Assembly (NCBI GenBank): GCA_900541695.1
Contig: UQKL01000025.1
Coordinates: 1 to 25,663, forward strand
DNA: 25,663 bases
Reading direction: 5' to 3'
Origin: an uncultured Collinsella sp.
GTDB taxonomy: Bacteria; Actinomycetota; Coriobacteriia; Coriobacteriales; Coriobacteriaceae
Each line of letters opens with the position of its first letter. Position 1 is the first letter of the stretch. Under the pieces are notes generated by a model. It saw only the letters and a program-made list of their open reading frames with translations, ran no database searches and was not told the DNA's origin. This document shows, in pieces, positions 17,844 to 24,024 of the stretch. The translations under genes were made by a program, and so were the position numbers.

Positions 17844-18833
17844 CTAGAAGCACCAAGCGGGGCAGACGCAATGCGAGGCCGTCGCGTGGTTGCCGGTCGA
17901 CGGATCGCCGCCGCTGCCGACAAGGAGGAAGCGCGTAGAGGTGCCCGGATCCACCGAGCGCCCCCACCAACCGTGGTTGGGAAGGGCGATGGCAGGGTTG
18001 GAATTATAGTTCGCCGTCACCTTGCCCTTGAAGGCCTCGTACTGGGTTCCTTCGTTTCCGATCCAAGAATAACCAGACCAGCCGTTATAAGGGGTCTCGA
18101 CGATTTCGGAATAACTGAGCATGAACAGCTTGTCCGAGGTCGCCGTCACGGCGGCATTCTTGTCGGTTCCATCAACGTTGTTCGTCAGCTTCCTGACCGG
18201 CTTCACCTTGGATTGGAAATCGGAGGGCATCAGGTTCCAGATCTCGCCGGAGTTCATCTTCGCGCGGAGTTCCGACTTCTCCCAGCCACCGGCATTGGTG
18301 TTGGTGGCGTTCACGCGAGATTTAATACCCGTCGAGGTGGCGAGGAACGTCAGGCCCGCCTTGCCGCTACCATCGGCCAAGTCATCGTGGTTGATGCCGA
18401 TAATCTTGTACTCGAGCGTCTGACCATCGGTGAGCTTCATCGAGAACTTCGTCCCTGCATTCATCGCGGCCTCCGCCTTGGCGAAGGCGGACGATGCCTC
18501 GCCCTTCGCGGCGATGTCCTCGGCCACGGCCTTCTGCTCTTCGAGGGTCCAGTCCTTCGCGTCCTTGGCGATAGCCGCCTGGACGGTCGCGGAATCGGTA
18601 CCTGCAGACCCTCCGCCGGATGCGCCTCCCTCGACGCCGCCAACCGTCCCATTGTTCACCGTGTTGCCGACCAGGTTGAACTGGTTGCGGATGGCTCCGG
18701 CCACGCCGGGTCCCGCGAACACGATCACCAGGCCGATGACCACGATGATCAGGACGTACTCGATGATTCCTTGGCCTCCGGAGGCGGATACCTCTAGGAG
18801 ATACCCCCCCCCGGAGGTTCTGCGCCGCTGCAT
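17844..18833 (-). CDS. Flp-type prepilin fused to a DUF6273 domain
   Basis: 329 aa surface protein. The N-terminus is a class IVb (Flp/Tad) prepilin: a short leader ends in Gly-Gly and the mature end starts QGIIEY, with Glu at +5 and Tyr at +6 as in Flp pilins, then the hydrophobic helix VLIIVVIGLVIVF. A Gly/Ser-rich and helical linker (about 60-125) leads to a DUF6273-like domain (about 130-329), with TLEYKIIGINHDD, FLATSTGIKS, GGWEKSELRAKMN and an aromatic end WWGRS...CVCPAWCF. Such a chimera would be placed in or on a Tad pilus, or anchored in the membrane, with DUF6273 exposed as a possible binding domain. Prepilin peptidase and Tad genes are not in the window. Codons 8-10 are a G9 run. 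ATG 18833 is in frame only with nine Gs (or other multiples of three). Confidence 0.85.
   Translation of the reverse strand: MQRRRTSGGGYLLEVSASGGQGIIEYVLIIVVIGLVIVFAGPGVAGAIRNQFNLVGNTVNNGTVGGVEGGASGGGSAGTDSATVQAAIAKDAKDWTLEEQKAVAEDIAAKGEASSAFAKAEAAMNAGTKFSMKLTDGQTLEYKIIGINHDDLADGSGKAGLTFLATSTGIKSRVNATNTNAGGWEKSELRAKMNSGEIWNLMPSDFQSKVKPVRKLTNNVDGTDKNAAVTATSDKLFMLSYSEIVETPYNGWSGYSWIGNEGTQYEAFKGKVTANYNSNPAIALPNHGWWGRSVDPGTSTRFLLVGSGGDPSTGNHATASHCVCPAWCF
18804..18812 (-). repeat. G9 homopolymer tract in the pilin leader
   Basis: Nine Cs on the plus strand, nine Gs in the coding strand, coding Gly8-Gly10 of the leader just before the prepilin cleavage site. Runs of this length are typical slipped-strand contingency loci. 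Confidence 0.9.
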
Positions 18834-18850
18834 GCATATGCGACACTCCC
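18831..18850 (-). promoter_or_regulatory. Ribosome binding site with two staggered ATG starts
   Basis: On the minus strand GGGAG (18850-18846) is followed by ATG at 18837 (spacing 8) and ATG at 18833 (spacing 12). They are in different frames. With nine Gs only the farther ATG reads into the pilin; with eight (or eleven) Gs only the better-spaced ATG would. Confidence 0.75.
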
Positions 18851-18852
18851 TT

Positions 18853-18882
18853 CGCTCAGGGTGAATAGAAACGAGCTGAGCG
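18853..18882. repeat. Short inverted repeat in the pilin leader region
   Basis: CGCTCAG (18853-18859) and CTGAGCG (18876-18882) are perfect inverted copies 16 bp apart, just upstream of the pilin ribosome binding site. Could be a 5' UTR hairpin or a protein site. Confidence 0.5.
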
Positions 18883-18931
18883 TAGGGTTATCGCGGGAAT
18901 CTGTCTTTGTCTTGCCGCTGCGGCATCTTGA

Positions 18932-19144
18932 CTATTGCCATGCCTTGGGAAGGATTACGCCGGGTACGTTCTTGTTGGAGTCGCTATGCAGTGTATTCGG
19001 GCTGATGTTCCAGTCGGAACAATCCAGATGGAGACTCCGGCACTGCTCGGACATTCCCGTTAAGTCATATACAGCACTGAAATCGCACTTGGCACCGAGA
19101 CCAGTTACGTCCACATCCGCGTCCGGAACGAATCGAAGCGGCAT
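18932..19144 (-). pseudogene. Remnant of a BspA-like (DUF285 repeat) surface protein
   Basis: A 70-aa minus-strand frame with the look of the last repeat of a BspA/DUF285 leucine-rich surface protein: DLTGMSEQC, LHLDCSDWNIS, and the ending NVPGVILPKAW, which resembles the usual C-terminal GV.LPK.W of these repeats. There is no signal peptide, ribosome binding site or upstream repeats, so it is a 3' fragment. It lies directly upstream of, and on the same strand as, the pilin gene. Family call is from memory and moderate. Confidence 0.5.
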
Positions 19145-19162
19145 CCCGTTTCAAAACGTATG
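19134..19162 (+). repeat. Partial match to the tail of the 177-bp repeats
   Basis: CGAAGCGGCATC, a short gap, then TCAAAACGTATG resembles the end of the repeats at 23977-24153 and 25050 (CGAGCCGGCATC ... TCAAAACGTAT). The final 11 bases, TCAAAACGTAT, match both repeats exactly. An upstream GAGACC at 19097 sits where the outer stem of the repeats would begin. Confidence 0.45.
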
Positions 19163-19189
19163 CGTTTCACCATGAGAGAGGGATCTGTC

Positions 19190-19547
19190 ATGAGCTGGAA
19201 ACCGAGAAAATGCATTATCGCCTTACTGACTTTGGCGACTCTGACGTGTTTCGCCGCCTTAATCGCCGTCAATATCAAACCGCAACACAATGCTTATCCC
19301 TCATCTTTGTCCATTAAAATGGGACAGGATTTCAGCCTCGGTCCATGAAGGAGACTTTCCCATATACATAGATTAAGATAATACCGTGTATGACGAATAC
19401 GAACTTGAGCATATTCCGTCCGTATTCATACTGGATGATCAAGGAAACATCATCGGCTTATCCGAAGGAGAGGAAGAACCTCTTGCCTTATTAAAGAAAT
19501 ACGCCAAATACAACGGATATAAAGCGGAAGGAGGCGACATCGAGTAA
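19190..19547 (+). pseudogene. Broken thioredoxin-like membrane-anchored protein
   Basis: Two out-of-frame pieces of what looks like one TlpA/thioredoxin-like gene. ATG 19190 (GAGAGGG upstream) starts a 52-aa piece with a basic N-terminus and one hydrophobic segment (CIIALLTLATLTCFAALIAV), ending at TGA 19346. In another frame, 19377-19547 encodes a thioredoxin-fold C-terminal half: HIPSVFILDDQGNIIG contains the cis-proline and strands 4-5, then helix EPLALLKKYAKY, stop TAA 19545. The part with the CxxC active site is missing, so an internal deletion is likely. It stands 29 bp before a Cys-containing secreted peptide, its probable former client. Confidence 0.6.
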
Positions 19548-19576
19548 CTATCAAAGGCCAGATTAAGGAGCCGGCC

Positions 19577-19982
19577 ATGAAGAAATGCCTACCCTCCATC
19601 GTCTCAGCAACTCTTTGCCCCTCCCTTGTCATGACACCATTTGTACCCGTTGCGGCAGCCCATGCCGACGAGGGATCTCCCGCCGAGAGCAGCGATATCT
19701 ACGTCGGAGTCAATTACGACGAAAATTACGATATATCCCTTTTTTGAGCGCGGGCGCTGCGCGGATTCATATTCCAAGGCGTGGTGCGATTCTCACGGAT
19801 CTGCAAATAACCGCCCCGCCCCTCACAAGGTCAAGCTGAACGCGAAGGAGGAGGCTTGCCTGCGCGATCTCTAGCTTGTTGGCACCGCTGAAGTTATCGC
19901 CGGTCTCGTGACAACCGGTCCTAGCGGCGGCTTTTTTGCAACCGCAATGACATCGTACCGACTTTTCATTTGCATGTTCTGA
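19577..19982 (+). pseudogene. Frameshifted secreted Cys-containing peptide, bacteriocin-like
   Basis: ATG 19577 has AAGGAG 6 bp upstream. As written, 56 aa: a Sec signal peptide of 30 aa (KK near the start, hydrophobic core, cleavage after AHA) and DEGSPAESSDIYVGVNYDEN..., ending at TGA 19745. The stop lies in a T6 run (19740-19745). With five Ts the frame continues as FERGRCADSYSKAWC...KEEACLRDL to an amber TAG at 19872, and beyond that codon the same frame stays open for 35 hydrophobic, Gly-rich residues (LVGTAEVIAGLVTTGPSGGF...) to TGA 19980. The restored mature part would hold four cysteines. It is followed after 12 bp by a small membrane protein. Bacteriocin-like is inference from size, signal, cysteines and neighbours; no family was recognised. 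Confidence 0.55.
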
Positions 19983-19994
19983 AAGGAAGTTGCC

Positions 19995-20234
19995 ATGTTG
20001 TCGCAAAATCAATCGAGATACTTGAACACAATCGGCTTTGCCCTGCTTGCATTACTCTTTGCTAGCGACCTTTTGCTGAAACCGCCCAAGGAACTCGTTT
20101 TGCTTGCCATAGACTGCATTTCCGCCCTTTACTTTACGGCAACCCTAATCGTCGGACTAAAGGAGAGGAAAAAAGGCGCAGTCGTTGCGTCCGCCGTAGG
20201 CGTGATCACAGCCATTGCATCATTCTTTATCTGA
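19995..20234 (+). CDS. Small three-helix membrane protein, possible immunity protein
   Basis: 79 aa, AAGGAAG 5 bp before the ATG. Three hydrophobic segments: residues about 13-28 (IGFALLALLFASDLLL), 33-54 (ELVLLAIDCISALYFTA) and 61-79 (GAVVASAVGVITAIASFFI), with a KERKK loop between the last two. No family recognised. Intact, while its two upstream neighbours are broken, as expected if it protects the cell from a related peptide. Immunity is inferred only from size, topology and position. Confidence 0.65.
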   Translation: MLSQNQSRYLNTIGFALLALLFASDLLLKPPKELVLLAIDCISALYFTATLIVGLKERKKGAVVASAVGVITAIASFFI

Positions 20235-20246
20235 CACATTGGTGAT

Positions 20247-20582
20247 TTAGGGGCGATATCGTAGGAATACGACCGGGAGAGTCGGGACCAGATTGCCCGG
20301 GTTGCCCGGTCGGCTCGCGCGACGGCGCGGCGGTTCCACAGAAAGCTCTCCCGACTTCACGCCGTTTCTGATCGCATTGTAGACAGCCATCTCGTCTTCG
20401 CAGTCGGCGAGCACGCGGTGTGCGTCGTCGATTTGGATGTCCAGTAAATCTCGAAGGTCCTCCATGCACCAGCGTCCGAGATTTGGCCATGCGCGTTGCG
20501 CGAGCTGATAAGTGTCGATTGCGATGCTGTGGTTAAAGTCCAGGCCAAAGCCGTCCCAGGCAGAACAGCTTTGTTTCCTTGA
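20247..20582 (-). pseudogene. C-terminal fragment of a DEDDh (DnaQ-like) exonuclease
   Basis: The minus-strand frame from 20582 is open without a usable start upstream (stops immediately 5'). It reads WDGFGLDFNHSIAIDTYQLA, then RAWPNLGRWCMEDLRDLL and DAHRVLADCE, matching the second half of the 3'-5' exonuclease fold: the IDTYQLA strand and the AHx4D motif. The N-terminal DxE motif is absent. The last 25 residues are Pro/Arg-rich and may be read-through of unrelated DNA. An ATG at 20465 would give 72 aa but starts inside the domain. Confidence 0.6.
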
Positions 20583-20605
20583 TTATCACCTTCATCCGGA
20601 CACTT

Positions 20606-20679
20606 CCCGCATTCATCCGTGTGTGTACGGATGAATGCGGGGTTCAATACCCCGGCGGCCTAATCGGCAGACCGCCGGG
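20606..20679. repeat. Two adjacent inverted repeats
   Basis: CCCGCATTCATCCGT (20606-20620) and ACGGATGAATGCGGG (20627-20641) form a perfect 15-bp stem with a 6-base GT loop. Immediately next, CCCGGCGG (20651-20658) and CCGCCGGG (20672-20679) form an 8-bp stem. Neither has a T-run on either side, so they are not classical terminators. They overlap the C-terminal codons of the 20613-21113 gene. Confidence 0.8.
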
Positions 20680-21113
20680 AACTCTAACTCCTCGATAAAA
20701 GCCGGCACTCGGTTAGTCCTGCGCATCTTGAAATCGCCGGTCTCGTGGGAGACGTAGAGAATGCCGTCCATCCCATCTCGCGATGCATATGAAAGGTGAA
20801 CAGAACCGCAATCCGCTCCATCATTGTCGAGAAGATCGAACGAATTCGGGTCGCTCGTTGCGGCCAAACGACCACTCAGACAAGAGCCATCGTCATTACA
20901 GATTTGCCATTCCATGTCTTCGCCTGCAAGAATCGCCATAGACGGCCTGGTCGCGCCATCGTTGACATACATCCCGTCTATGCCAAACCCATTTTCAGCG
21001 CCATCGATGAACGACTGCTCGGACCTATACCTCGCAAATGATGCACATAGCACCATTGCAAGACAAAGTACAGAGCCAACAATCGCTATCTTTGCATAGC
21101 TCTTGCCTATCAT
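20613..21113 (-). CDS. Membrane-anchored or secreted small protein, partner of the ABC transporter
   Basis: 166 aa from ATG 21113, chosen over GTG 21122 because GGGAGG is 8 bp upstream and the gene then begins 1 bp after the transporter stop. One N-terminal hydrophobic segment (IAIVGSVLCLAMVLCASFA, signal or anchor) is followed by a short polar region and a beta-rich domain (FGIDGMYVNDG, MEWQICNDDGSC, DDC-like pair CGSVHLSYASRDGM, GILYVSHETGDFKM) with paired cysteines. No family recognised. The last 20 or so residues (after PAVCRL) run through two inverted repeats and may not belong to the ancestral protein. Tight coupling to the transporter suggests a shared role, for example immunity or substrate handling. 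Confidence 0.65.
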   Translation of the reverse strand: MIGKSYAKIAIVGSVLCLAMVLCASFARYRSEQSFIDGAENGFGIDGMYVNDGATRPSMAILAGEDMEWQICNDDGSCLSGRLAATSDPNSFDLLDNDGADCGSVHLSYASRDGMDGILYVSHETGDFKMRRTNRVPAFIEELEFPAVCRLGRRGIEPRIHPYTHG

Positions 21114-21114
21114 G

Positions 21115-22929
21115 TCATTCACCTCCCTCGTATGTATCGAGGTATTCCTGCTTGAGCGTCTGCGAGGACGACTTGATCTTTTCCACGAGCGTGCCGGCTT
21201 CGATGAAGTAGAACGAGTTGGTGAGGTCTGCCAGGTCGTCGAGTAGATGGCTTGAAATGAGCACGCTGCGTCCCCGCGCCACCTCGCTGCGCATCGCGTC
21301 GCAGGAGGTTTTCCGTTTTCCCGGATCGAGGCCGTTCAGCGGTTCATCGAGGATAAGGTACGGGCAACCGGTCGATATCGCCATGGCAAGCTTTACCTGC
21401 TGCTTCATTCCTGTCGAGAGTTTACGGGTCGGCTTGTCGAGATATGAGGAGATTCCGAGGGAGCTGCAGAGCGAGTCGATGTCGGTGGCCGATTTCCACG
21501 CCTCCCTAACGAAAGCAAGGTGCTCGAGGGCTGATAGCGTGGGGTAAAGATCCGTGTCGCCTGAAGAGCTCAGGTAGACGAGTTCTGCAAATTCGGCTGA
21601 TTGACGTTGGCTGATTCCGTCTGCCACCAGGCTTCCCGAGTGGATACGGGTGGGAAATTGGCCCGACAGCGCTTCAAGAAAGGTGGTTTTCCCCGAGCCG
21701 TTGGGGGCAATGAGGCCCGCCGCCGTTCCCGGGCTCAAGAAAAGCGATCCGATTGAAAGTATCGTCGTGCTTCCGTATCCCACGCTCACGTCCAGAAGCT
21801 CGAGCCCATGGTGCTTTTTCGCGGGTCCAGACTGTTTGGGCGAACGTGTCGCAACGGCGCCGACCGCAAAAAAGACCGCGACGTATATCAGGGCCACGGC
21901 AAGCATCGATGCACCGCTTGAACCGGAGCCAATGAATTCTGTTGGGAAGCATCCTACGTAACCCGTTGCCTCGATAGGCGAGAATATGGCCAGCGGCAGG
22001 AGATTGAGCGCGGCGTTATGCTCCAGTGCCGAATCGGACAGTAACGGGAATGCCGGGGCCGCGACAAGCAGCGCGGAGGTAAGGGGGCCTGCGAGGACGC
22101 GCCTCGTTGCGGTCGATAGGACGACGGAGCAAACGGATATTAAGGTTCCGCCCGCAAGCAGCGCGAGAAGCAGGGTCGTGAAGACGTCTCCCGCGGTCGT
22201 GGTGGCAAGCACGCCGTCATGGAAGAAGGCGACCGGGTACCCGATCTGCCCGAAGCCGTTTAGGGCCAAGGCGTAAATGCCCCCGGGTGCGAGGCCGGCG
22301 AGGAGCATCGCGGTCCCCGCGCCAATTATCGAAAACACGGTTTGGATAAGGCGCCGGAATTTGGGCACGGGCGCCTTTGCCGCCAGGGTCGCAGGCCTTG
22401 TGGCGCCGAGCACGAGTATCGACGAGAGAAGGAAGGGGATGAAGGGAAGGAAGGACGGCGCCGTGGCAATGGCGTAGGGCAGGAAGGAGAGGAATGGCAG
22501 GTCGTTTGCGGAGGCCGGGATATCCGTGATGCCGGAGCTGCTCAGGGCACGGCAATATGCGAGCGCCGCGTCATTGGTCTCTTGGCCTCCCACGATGGAC
22601 CCGGATTGGAAGCCTTCGCCCATGAGCGCGTAGTAGCTCTCGGCAGAATCGAGAAAGGCGGCGTCGGTTTGAGCGGCGAGGGCGGCGTTCGCGTATCTTG
22701 CAAGCTCCGCGTCGACTTGCTGCTCTGGCGATAGGTCTGTGCCGCTGGCTTGGGGTGCGCGCGTATTGAATGCGTCGACAAAGCCCTGCATGTCCTGCTT
22801 CATAAAGAAGGGCCCGTAGATGGGTGAATTGAACGCAATGGGGACGGAAAAGGCTGCAGCGAGAACGAGCGTACAAATCCATGCGGCCCTGTCTCTTAGG
22901 ATCAGTTTGAGAAGAAGTCGACAGTACAT
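21115..22929 (-). CDS. Fused ABC-2 type transporter (permease-ATPase)
   Basis: 604 aa half transporter with membrane domain first. TM1 (about 10-30) is followed by an extracytoplasmic loop of some 110 residues, then five or so hydrophobic segments to about 365, the ABC-2 export layout. The ATPase follows: Walker A APNGSGKTT (about 405-413), signature LSTGMKQQ, Walker B YLILDEP with LNGLDPG, and H-loop ISSHLL. The signature is LSTGM rather than LSGGQ, frequent in bacteriocin/lantibiotic self-protection and ABC-2 exporters. No clear ribosome binding site before ATG 22929. Export or immunity against a peptide is the best guess; the substrate is unknown. Convergent in position with the peptide locus at 19190-20234. 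Confidence 0.88.
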   Translation of the reverse strand: MYCRLLLKLILRDRAAWICTLVLAAAFSVPIAFNSPIYGPFFMKQDMQGFVDAFNTRAPQASGTDLSPEQQVDAELARYANAALAAQTDAAFLDSAESYYALMGEGFQSGSIVGGQETNDAALAYCRALSSSGITDIPASANDLPFLSFLPYAIATAPSFLPFIPFLLSSILVLGATRPATLAAKAPVPKFRRLIQTVFSIIGAGTAMLLAGLAPGGIYALALNGFGQIGYPVAFFHDGVLATTTAGDVFTTLLLALLAGGTLISVCSVVLSTATRRVLAGPLTSALLVAAPAFPLLSDSALEHNAALNLLPLAIFSPIEATGYVGCFPTEFIGSGSSGASMLAVALIYVAVFFAVGAVATRSPKQSGPAKKHHGLELLDVSVGYGSTTILSIGSLFLSPGTAAGLIAPNGSGKTTFLEALSGQFPTRIHSGSLVADGISQRQSAEFAELVYLSSSGDTDLYPTLSALEHLAFVREAWKSATDIDSLCSSLGISSYLDKPTRKLSTGMKQQVKLAMAISTGCPYLILDEPLNGLDPGKRKTSCDAMRSEVARGRSVLISSHLLDDLADLTNSFYFIEAGTLVEKIKSSSQTLKQEYLDTYEGGE

Positions 22930-23574
22930 TTGGAAGCACCTACGTTCCTCAAAGAATCGTTAGATTAAAAGTAACAGACCGGATGAAGATACGTGCGACG
23001 GGGGCGAGGCGAATGGCTGAGCGGTATCGATATGCGGGTTTAACGGTATTATATTGACCACATAGATTATTAACTTGCATTTCTAACAGTTAAGGAGACG
23101 GGTGCTTTCCAGCACACTCCTTCGATGATGCCTTCCGCTAGTTGCTATGCCGGTTTCAGCCAACAAAGAATGTGCCCGGGCGCTCAGGTTCACCGTTAGC
23201 GTTGGCAACATATGAGATGGGCCAGACCCTTGCCGCGCGCCGATTGCGCGAGAGGTGTCGGGCTCCATGTTTATTCCACCTGCTTGTTATCAACCAGCTT
23301 CGTTCAACGTTAGACATTCAAGATGTCAGACGTCGAACCTGCGCCAAAGACGCAGCTGGGGCTACTAGTTGCCTACAATCGCTCGCGAAGCTCGCCTGTT
23401 CGTGCGTGAATATCTGACAGCTCCGTCAGACATTGTCGGACATTTGATTGTTCGACAAATGCGCACGTGGTCGCGTTCGCAAAGATTACTGAACGGTCGA
23501 TGGGTGCGTTGAGACCGGAGCAAACGGCGGATGCCAGAAAAATGGCCTCACAGAATCGCACCCATGGTTGATAA
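22930..23574. other. Gene-poor stretch upstream of the ABC transporter
   Basis: No convincing gene on either strand; short frames (23083-23268 minus, 23142-23417 plus, 23373-23594 minus) have no recognisable motif. Seen in it: an AT-rich patch at about 23040-23090 ending in AAGGAG that leads only to an 8-codon frame, a small hairpin GTGCT-TTCC-AGCAC after it, CTGAC/GTCAG around 23416-23431, and an imperfect inverted pair TTGTCG/CGACAA around 23437-23459. It presumably also holds the transporter promoter, which I could not place. Confidence 0.5.
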
Positions 23575-23612
23575 AATTGACCGCCCTGGCGCAAATACCC
23601 GGGCGGTCAATT
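23575..23612 (-). terminator. Probable terminator on the minus strand
   Basis: AATTGACCGCCC (23575-23586) and GGGCGGTCAATT (23601-23612) form a perfect 12-bp stem. Read on the minus strand it is followed by TTTTAT. It lies just downstream of the gene remnant at 23673-23852. Confidence 0.65.
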
Positions 23613-23672
23613 CATCCCCTCGTTCGCGATCCTGTTGGGTTTTGGGGCTTTGACATGTTGTTGACGAATGGA

Positions 23673-23852
23673 TCAGCCGTACAGCTTGATCTCCCGGGGT
23701 TCCATGTGGTCGTCCCCCAATAAGACGTCCCTGATGTAGCTCTGCGGCAGGAACTCGACGGGCAGCACTGGGTCGTCGACGTAGCCGGGCACGGGGAGTA
23801 GGCGTGGCCTTTGGATATAGCGTGGCCGCCTGCCGGCGGTCGGACTGCCACT
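23673..23852 (-). pseudogene. C-terminal remnant of an unidentified protein
   Basis: A 60-codon open frame on the minus strand without start or ribosome binding site, ending in TGA at 23673. It reads like real protein (RPRLLPVPGYVDDPVLPVEF, then PQSYIRDVLLGDD and MEPREIKLYG) with GC-rich third positions, unlike the competing frame 23612-23917. Followed by the terminator at 23575-23612, so the native end of a deleted gene. Family not recognised. Confidence 0.45.
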
Positions 23853-23927
23853 TCAGTCAAAAGCTCGGGCGCGCGCATTAAAATAATGGATATATCGCTT
23901 GATAGGCTTTTGACCAAGCATGAACAT

Positions 23928-23975
23928 CGCAGGTAAATCCGTGTACCAATTTTTGGTATACGAATTTTACCTGCG
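23928..23975. repeat. Long near-perfect inverted repeat next to the first 177-bp repeat
   Basis: The left arm (23928-23948, starting CGCAGGTAAA and ending GTGTACCA) and right arm (23954-23975) are inverted copies with one gap and two mismatches, separated by 5 bases (ATTTT). It ends 1 bp before the direct repeat at 23977. No T-run follows, and the symmetric arms with a short AT core resemble a recombinase or dimeric-protein site as much as an RNA hairpin. Confidence 0.8.
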
Positions 23976-23989
23976 GTTTGCTGAAAGCT

Positions 23990-24018
23990 CTGACATGCGC
24001 TGTCGACTTCATTAAAAT
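23990..24018 (+). promoter_or_regulatory. Promoter inside repeat copy 1
   Basis: CTGACA (23990-23995), exactly 17 bp, TAAAAT (24013-24018). Both boxes are unchanged in copy 2 although the spacer has a substitution, and transcription would run into the hairpin region. Confidence 0.65.
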
Positions 24019-24024
24019 CGATTG

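Noticed and set aside
17820..18797. Long plus-strand open frame (325 aa) antisense to the pilin gene
   Set aside because: It mirrors the GC-rich codons of the pilin gene, is rich in Gly/Arg/His without domain sense, and has no ribosome binding site; the minus-strand frame has clear Flp and DUF6273 motifs.
23142..23417. 91-aa plus-strand frame with an EMGQTLAARRLRER segment
   Set aside because: A faint resemblance to a helix-turn-helix start, but without ribosome binding site and with unlikely Cys/Arg composition.
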